This document shows positions 6,873 through 9,923 of a stretch of DNA of 9,923 bases, piece after piece. The stretch comes from Alcanivorax sp. (GTDB lineage Bacteria; Pseudomonadota; Gammaproteobacteria; Pseudomonadales; Alcanivoracaceae), in assembly GCA_007135015.1 (NCBI GenBank), contig SLJS01000298.1, forward strand, positions 1 through 9,923, read 5' to 3'. The position numbers and the translations under genes were made by a program. The notes below the pieces were generated by a model. It made no database searches and was not told the DNA's origin. It saw nothing but the letters and a program-made list of their open reading frames with translations. Within the stretch, counting starts at the first letter, position 1, and each line of letters opens with the position of its first letter.

Positions 6873-8090
6873 ATGCTGAAACGGATAAGCCGCAAACAGA
6901 TCCTTCTTTTCGCTGTTGCACTGGTGTTCGCCGGGCTGCTGGCACTGGCACTGAGGCCGTCGCCGATGCCTGTCAGCGCCACGGAAGTACGCCAGGGTCC
7001 GTTTTCCGAGTACGTAGAGGACGAGGGCCGCACCCGGCTGCGCGATCCGCACACGGTGGCGGCGCCCATTGGCGGTTTTCTGCGTCGGGTGGTGCTCGAG
7101 CCCGGTGATGTGGTGGAAGCCGGCGATGTGGTCTTCGAGCTGGAAGCCATGCCCACCCCGGCGCTGGATGCCCGTGCCCGTGAGCAGGCGCGCGAGAATA
7201 TCGCCGCCGCCCGGGCGAGGCTGGAAGCTGCCGAGGCCGAGCTTGAGGCACGCGAGAGCGCCCACAGACAGGCGCAGCGTGAGTACGAGCGCGCCCGGAA
7301 CCTGTTCGAGCGCGGAGTCATCGCCGAGGAGGAACGCGACCGCCTTCGGACCCTTCGTGACTCCGCCCGGGCCGCCGAGCGGGCCGCGCGTCATGGTGTG
7401 GAGGTGGCGCGCTTCGAGCTGGATGCAGCCCGGGCAGTGATCGAGGTGGCCGACGGCGAGCGCTCCCGGGGGGATCAGCCGACCCTGGAGGTACGTGCAC
7501 CCATTTCCGGAACCATTACCCGTCGTCACCGCTGTTGCGAGGGGCCGGTACAGCCCGGCGAGCAGGTCCTGGAAGTGGGTAACCTGGAAGAGTTGGAAGT
7601 GCGCGTGGACCTCCTTTCCATGGACGCGGTTCGCGTCCGTCCGGGAATGCCCGTGGTGCTGGAGCGCTGGGGTCGCGAGGAGCAACTGAAAGGGCGCGTG
7701 CGCCGGGTTGAACCTGCCGGTTTTACTCGTGTCTCCGCGCTGGGCGTGGACGAGCAGCGTGTACCGGTGCGGGTGGAGATTGTTTCGCCCAGAGAGCAAT
7801 GGGAGCATCTTGGCGACGGCTACCGGGTAGAAGCCCGGTTCATCCTCTGGCAGGGTGATGAAGTGGTTCAGGTGCCCACCAGTGCCCTGTTCAGGGATGC
7901 GGACCGGAGGGCAGTATTTGTAGTCGAGGATGGCCGCGCTCAACTGCGCCCGGTGGAAACCGGCCGGCGAAACGGCTTGTGGACGCAGGTGACAGAAGGA
8001 CTGGAACCGGGTGAAGTGATCATCACGCACCCGGGAGACCGCATCGAGGATGGTGTTCGCGTAAGCGCGGAGATCAGGCAGTACAGATAG
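6873..8090 (+). CDS. HlyD-family periplasmic adaptor (membrane fusion) protein of the ABC exporter
   Basis: This 405-aa protein would bridge the inner-membrane ABC complex to an outer-membrane channel. A basic start (MLKRISRKQ) leads into one membrane anchor (about 9-27). The first half of a lipoyl/biotinyl-like domain (about 60-92, VAAPIGGFLRRVVLEPGDVV) is followed by an Ala/Arg/Glu-rich coiled-coil hairpin (about 97-198). The second lipoyl half is at about 205-238 (VRAPISGTITRR). Beta-barrel and membrane-proximal domains (240-400) complete the fold, including VPTSALF and a final GLEPGEVIITHPGDRI motif. The order and length match HlyD/MacA-type adaptors. Two adjacent cysteines, Cys221-Cys222, sit in the second lipoyl half where a Gly/Glu-rich turn is usual; I saw no other cysteines. 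It starts 4 nt after the permease stop with only a weak ribosome site, so coupling is likely. No TolC-like gene is in the window. Confidence 0.94.
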   Translation: MLKRISRKQILLFAVALVFAGLLALALRPSPMPVSATEVRQGPFSEYVEDEGRTRLRDPHTVAAPIGGFLRRVVLEPGDVVEAGDVVFELEAMPTPALDARAREQARENIAAARARLEAAEAELEARESAHRQAQREYERARNLFERGVIAEEERDRLRTLRDSARAAERAARHGVEVARFELDAARAVIEVADGERSRGDQPTLEVRAPISGTITRRHRCCEGPVQPGEQVLEVGNLEELEVRVDLLSMDAVRVRPGMPVVLERWGREEQLKGRVRRVEPAGFTRVSALGVDEQRVPVRVEIVSPREQWEHLGDGYRVEARFILWQGDEVVQVPTSALFRDADRRAVFVVEDGRAQLRPVETGRRNGLWTQVTEGLEPGEVIITHPGDRIEDGVRVSAEIRQYR

Positions 8091-8115
8091 TCCGGCTTTC
8101 GACCCGCCGCCCGCC

Positions 8116-8124
8116 TGTTATATT
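8116..8124 (+). promoter_or_regulatory. Extended -10 promoter candidate for the glutaredoxin-like gene
   Basis: TG-T-TATATT fits TG-n-TATAAT with one mismatch in the hexamer. A weak -35-like TTTCGA (8097-8102) lies 16 nt upstream. Transcription would start near 8131, about 70 nt before the gene. No terminator is visible after the adaptor gene, so read-through from the exporter operon may also serve this gene. Confidence 0.45.
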
Positions 8125-8187
8125 CGTGGCAACGCCCGGCCGGCTCCGCCCAGGGGGTCACTCTCACCGATTTCGGACAGGCAATGC

Positions 8188-8193
8188 GGGGAG
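8188..8193 (+). promoter_or_regulatory. Shine-Dalgarno GGGGAG favouring a GTG start at 8203
   Basis: GGGGAG directly abuts the ATG at 8194, too close to serve it, but lies 9 nt before the in-frame GTG at 8203, a workable spacing. Another ATG at 8184 is in a different frame. Confidence 0.5.
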
Positions 8194-8202
8194 ATGCCGC
8201 CA

Positions 8203-8652
8203 GTGCGCACTGTTTTTTCCACACTGACGCTGCTTCTGCTCGTGACGCCGCTCATGGCGGAGATCTACCGGAGCGTGGACGAGCACGGGAACGTCACCTT
8301 TTCCGACAGGCCGGGTGAATCCGGTGCTTCGCAGCCTGTGCAAATCGAGGACATCAACAGCTTTCGCAGCCCCGAGATCCGGCGCTTCGAGCGCGCGCGA
8401 ACACCGGCTCGTTCCGGCGGGGAGCAGGTGGTGATGTACAGCGCGAGCTGGTGCGGCGTCTGCGACAGGGCCCGCAACCACTTCGAAGAGAATGGCATTC
8501 CCTACAGCGAATATGATATCGAGGAAAGTGAGCAGGCATTGCGTGAGTTCCGGGAGATCGGGGGAAAGGGCGTCCCGGTGCTGCTGTATGGGGATCGTCG
8601 CATGGATGGTTTCTCGGAATCGGATTTCGACCGGACCTATGAAAATCTGTAA
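8203..8652 (+). CDS. Secreted DUF4124-glutaredoxin fusion protein
   Basis: The protein is 149 aa from GTG 8203 (152 aa if the in-frame ATG at 8194 is used). An N-terminal signal peptide ending around LMA|EIYR puts it in the periplasm. A DUF4124-type segment follows (about 19-50, with IYRSVDEHGNVTFSDRP). After a basic linker comes a glutaredoxin-like thioredoxin fold (about 75-149) with the redox motif WCGVC (Cys84, Cys87) and the cis-proline motif GVPVL (Pro125). By family knowledge it would reduce or exchange disulfides or carry out thiol chemistry outside the cytoplasm. Its electron donor is unknown, since periplasmic glutathione reduction is not standard. The GTG start is chosen on ribosome-site spacing. 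It is preceded by its own promoter candidate and followed 65 nt later by a lipoprotein gene. Fold and export are well supported; the physiological role is not. Confidence 0.88.
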   Translation: MRTVFSTLTLLLLVTPLMAEIYRSVDEHGNVTFSDRPGESGASQPVQIEDINSFRSPEIRRFERARTPARSGGEQVVMYSASWCGVCDRARNHFEENGIPYSEYDIEESEQALREFREIGGKGVPVLLYGDRRMDGFSESDFDRTYENL

Positions 8653-8704
8653 ACGCTACGTTTTTCGAACCCTCCTGCGGTGCCCTCATCAGACTGTGAT
8701 AACA

Positions 8705-8711
8705 AGAGGAG
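8705..8711 (+). promoter_or_regulatory. Strong Shine-Dalgarno AGAGGAG of the lipoprotein gene
   Basis: AGAGGAG lies 6 nt before ATG 8718 and is among the strongest ribosome sites in the window. It fixes this start over the ATG at 8730. Confidence 0.7.
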
Positions 8712-8717
8712 ATAAAA

Positions 8718-9599
8718 ATGAACATACAGATGAAGGAGTGGCTGGCAATTTCATTCGTGGCACTACTCAGCGCCTGCGCACCGGACGGTGTGGTGCTTCA
8801 TGATGACGCCGTCGGCGAGGTGGGGACGGTAACGAGAACCGAAGCCGTTGCCGACATGAGTGGCGGCCAGGTCCGTTACGAGATACAGGGCGTTACCGTG
8901 GAGGGAGAGATTTCCACGCGTGTCGAAAGAATCGTTGAGTCCAGGGTGCTTGATGACAGCGTCATCAGGCATCTTGTCGAAAAAGACCGCACGGATGTTT
9001 CCATGGATTTTCTCGGTCAGCGGCTGGAAGAGCAGGAGGCCGGGAAGCTGGAGGGTATTGCCGTGCTTGGCGAGAAGACGAACGGCCAGTGGAGTTATCG
9101 TTTCGAGGAAGGAGAACCCACGGTTGCCCAGCAGGCGGAGCTTCATTTCCTGGAAAAATGGACCCGGGCGGAAGACATGCTCTACCCGAAACATCCCGTC
9201 CGGGTAGGCGAGCAGTGGGAGCTGGAACCGGAGATCGTTGCATTGTGGGTCGGAAGCGGCTTCACCGAAATCCTGGATTCATCCGGACAGGGCTTCATGG
9301 AGCTCGTCGAAATCACCCGCCGGGACGGACGGGAAGTGGCCAGGCTTTCATTCAATCTGGACGGCCGGGTCATCGCGCGGGACGACGAAGCCGGCGAGCA
9401 GGATGTTGAGATGGTCCTGGAAGGCGAGGTATTTCGGGCGCTGGACACGCTGGAAGACATTCATTCACAAGCCGAAGGGCGGGTCCGGATCGAGGGGAAA
9501 ATTTCCGAACAGGGCATGGAGATCGGCATGAGCGTGGATGCGCCGCTACGCACCACATCCAGCGTCACCAGACCGGATATTTCAGAAACCCCTGATTGA
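8718..9599 (+). CDS. Acidic outer-membrane lipoprotein of unknown function
   Basis: The product is 293 aa. A short signal (MNIQMKEWLAISFVA) ends in a canonical lipobox LSAC with Cys20. The +2 residue is Ala, so outer-membrane sorting is expected. The mature part is rich in Glu and Asp and looks like alternating beta strands, with no membrane segments, further cysteines or catalytic motif that I can name. Around residues 154-173 it reads LYPKHPVRVGEQWELE, similar in style to a 'P-x-x-P-V-x-V-G-x-x-W' stretch seen in some uncharacterised periplasmic beta-rich proteins (DUF6263-like). I hold that comparison at low confidence. The start is supported by AGAGGAG (8705-8711) 6 nt before the ATG; a second in-frame ATG at 8730 lacks a site and would truncate the signal. 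It follows the glutaredoxin-like gene by 65 nt without a terminator between them, so co-transcription is plausible. Confidence 0.85.
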   Translation: MNIQMKEWLAISFVALLSACAPDGVVLHDDAVGEVGTVTRTEAVADMSGGQVRYEIQGVTVEGEISTRVERIVESRVLDDSVIRHLVEKDRTDVSMDFLGQRLEEQEAGKLEGIAVLGEKTNGQWSYRFEEGEPTVAQQAELHFLEKWTRAEDMLYPKHPVRVGEQWELEPEIVALWVGSGFTEILDSSGQGFMELVEITRRDGREVARLSFNLDGRVIARDDEAGEQDVEMVLEGEVFRALDTLEDIHSQAEGRVRIEGKISEQGMEIGMSVDAPLRTTSSVTRPDISETPD

Positions 9600-9923
9600 T
9601 TTCCGGGGGGGGCTCTGCGCTACAGGGGGCTTTCAGGGTGTTCCGCTTTCTCTGCGGGCACTTGTTGGCAGGCCTCCGGCACGGAAGTTTCGTCCCTTCC
9701 CGGCGCTAGCCCGGATATTGCACCAAACCACTCCTGAAATCGAAGGGAAGAGCGATTATAGAGGCTTTTCAGAGGGCTCCAGGCACTCTTTTTATGGTGA
9801 CGTTTACGTTTGCCATGCACTTCGCTTGGTCTGGCCGCCGTCAGGCGCACGTGCTCCTTCAACCGTAGTCCCTGCTACGGTTTCAGTCGCGAGCACGCCT
9901 GACGACGACCATCCGCGGCGCGA
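9600..9923. other. Right-end region (324 nt) without a convincing gene
   Basis: The first part has a G-run (9605-9612) and no clear terminator right after the lipoprotein stop. A perfect TATAAT reads on the minus strand at 9755-9760 but has no -35 partner. A weak stem AGAG/CTCT followed by TTTTTA (about 9771-9794) could end plus-strand transcripts but pairs poorly. From 9804 to the right edge one minus-strand frame is open for 39 codons and could be the tail of a gene beyond the window; it shows no recognisable motif. The long inverted repeat at 9839-9904 is listed separately. Confidence 0.5.
9839..9904. repeat. Long imperfect inverted repeat, possible dispersed repeat or element edge
   Basis: The outer arms CGTCAGGCG (9839-9847) and CGCCTGACG (9896-9904) pair over 9 bp. 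After a 4-nt bulge, TGCTC (9852-9856) pairs with GAGCA (9891-9895). After an unequal internal loop, AACCGTAG (9861-9868) pairs with CTACGGTT (9875-9882) around a 6-nt loop. In all, 22 base pairs lie within 66 nt. It has no T-run, so it is not a typical terminator. REP-like repeats, MITE ends and structured RNA are all possible; the sequence alone does not choose. Confidence 0.55.

Noticed and set aside
6744..8030. Minus-strand open frame of 428 codons opposite the adaptor gene
   Set aside because: Antisense shadow of the adaptor coding region with no recognisable motif or ribosome site.
8698..8703. GATAAC with an upstream TG as a promoter for the acidic lipoprotein gene
   Set aside because: A start from it would fall at about 8710, inside the ribosome site, leaving no usable leader.
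9771..9794. Weak stem followed by TTTTTA as an intrinsic terminator
   Set aside because: Only four plus two base pairs with a mismatch, and about 170 nt after the nearest stop; too weak to call.
9620..9862. Minus-strand 80-codon open frame at the right end
   Set aside because: It begins inside the inverted repeat, has no convincing ribosome site, and has a basic, motif-free translation.

Overview
The window reads as an ordinary chromosomal stretch of a GC-rich Gram-negative bacterium, most likely a gammaproteobacterium. The evidence is a proteobacterial-type monofunctional transglycosylase (MtgA), two lipoproteins, a DUF4124 protein and a periplasmic adaptor, all of which need an outer membrane or periplasm. 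Codon use looks uniform across the genes. No tRNA, rRNA, CRISPR array, transposase or integrase is visible. The genus cannot be read from the sequence.

Layout, left to right. (1) mtgA (about 62-817, +) makes peptidoglycan glycan strands. (2) A short convergent gap holds a perfect 12-bp hairpin (1006-1033). (3) A large predicted lipoprotein with two PKD/Ig-like domains and an unassigned C-terminal region runs on the minus strand (1044-3443). (4) A 327-nt divergent intergenic region (3444-3770) carries an extended -10 promoter candidate and a small inverted repeat. (5) A tightly packed exporter operon follows (3771-8090, +): a MacB/LolD-type ABC ATPase, a 787-aa duplicated FtsX-type permease overlapping it by 4 nt, and a HlyD-family periplasmic adaptor starting 4 nt further on. 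(6) A secreted DUF4124-glutaredoxin fusion (about 8203-8652, +) sits behind its own extended -10 candidate. (7) An acidic lipoprotein of unknown function (8718-9599, +) has a textbook lipobox and Shine-Dalgarno. (8) The last 324 nt hold no convincing gene but contain a long imperfect inverted repeat (9839-9904) that may be a dispersed repeat or the edge of an element.

The ATPase, permease and adaptor should form one inner-membrane/periplasmic export machine of the DevBCA/MacAB type. It would need an outer-membrane TolC-like partner encoded elsewhere. The theme of the region is cell envelope: peptidoglycan synthesis, lipoproteins, export and periplasmic thiol chemistry. I see no clearly new multi-gene system. 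The best leads are the large lipoprotein divergent from the exporter, the Cys-Cys pair in the adaptor, the promoter/inverted-repeat arrangement, and the structured right end.
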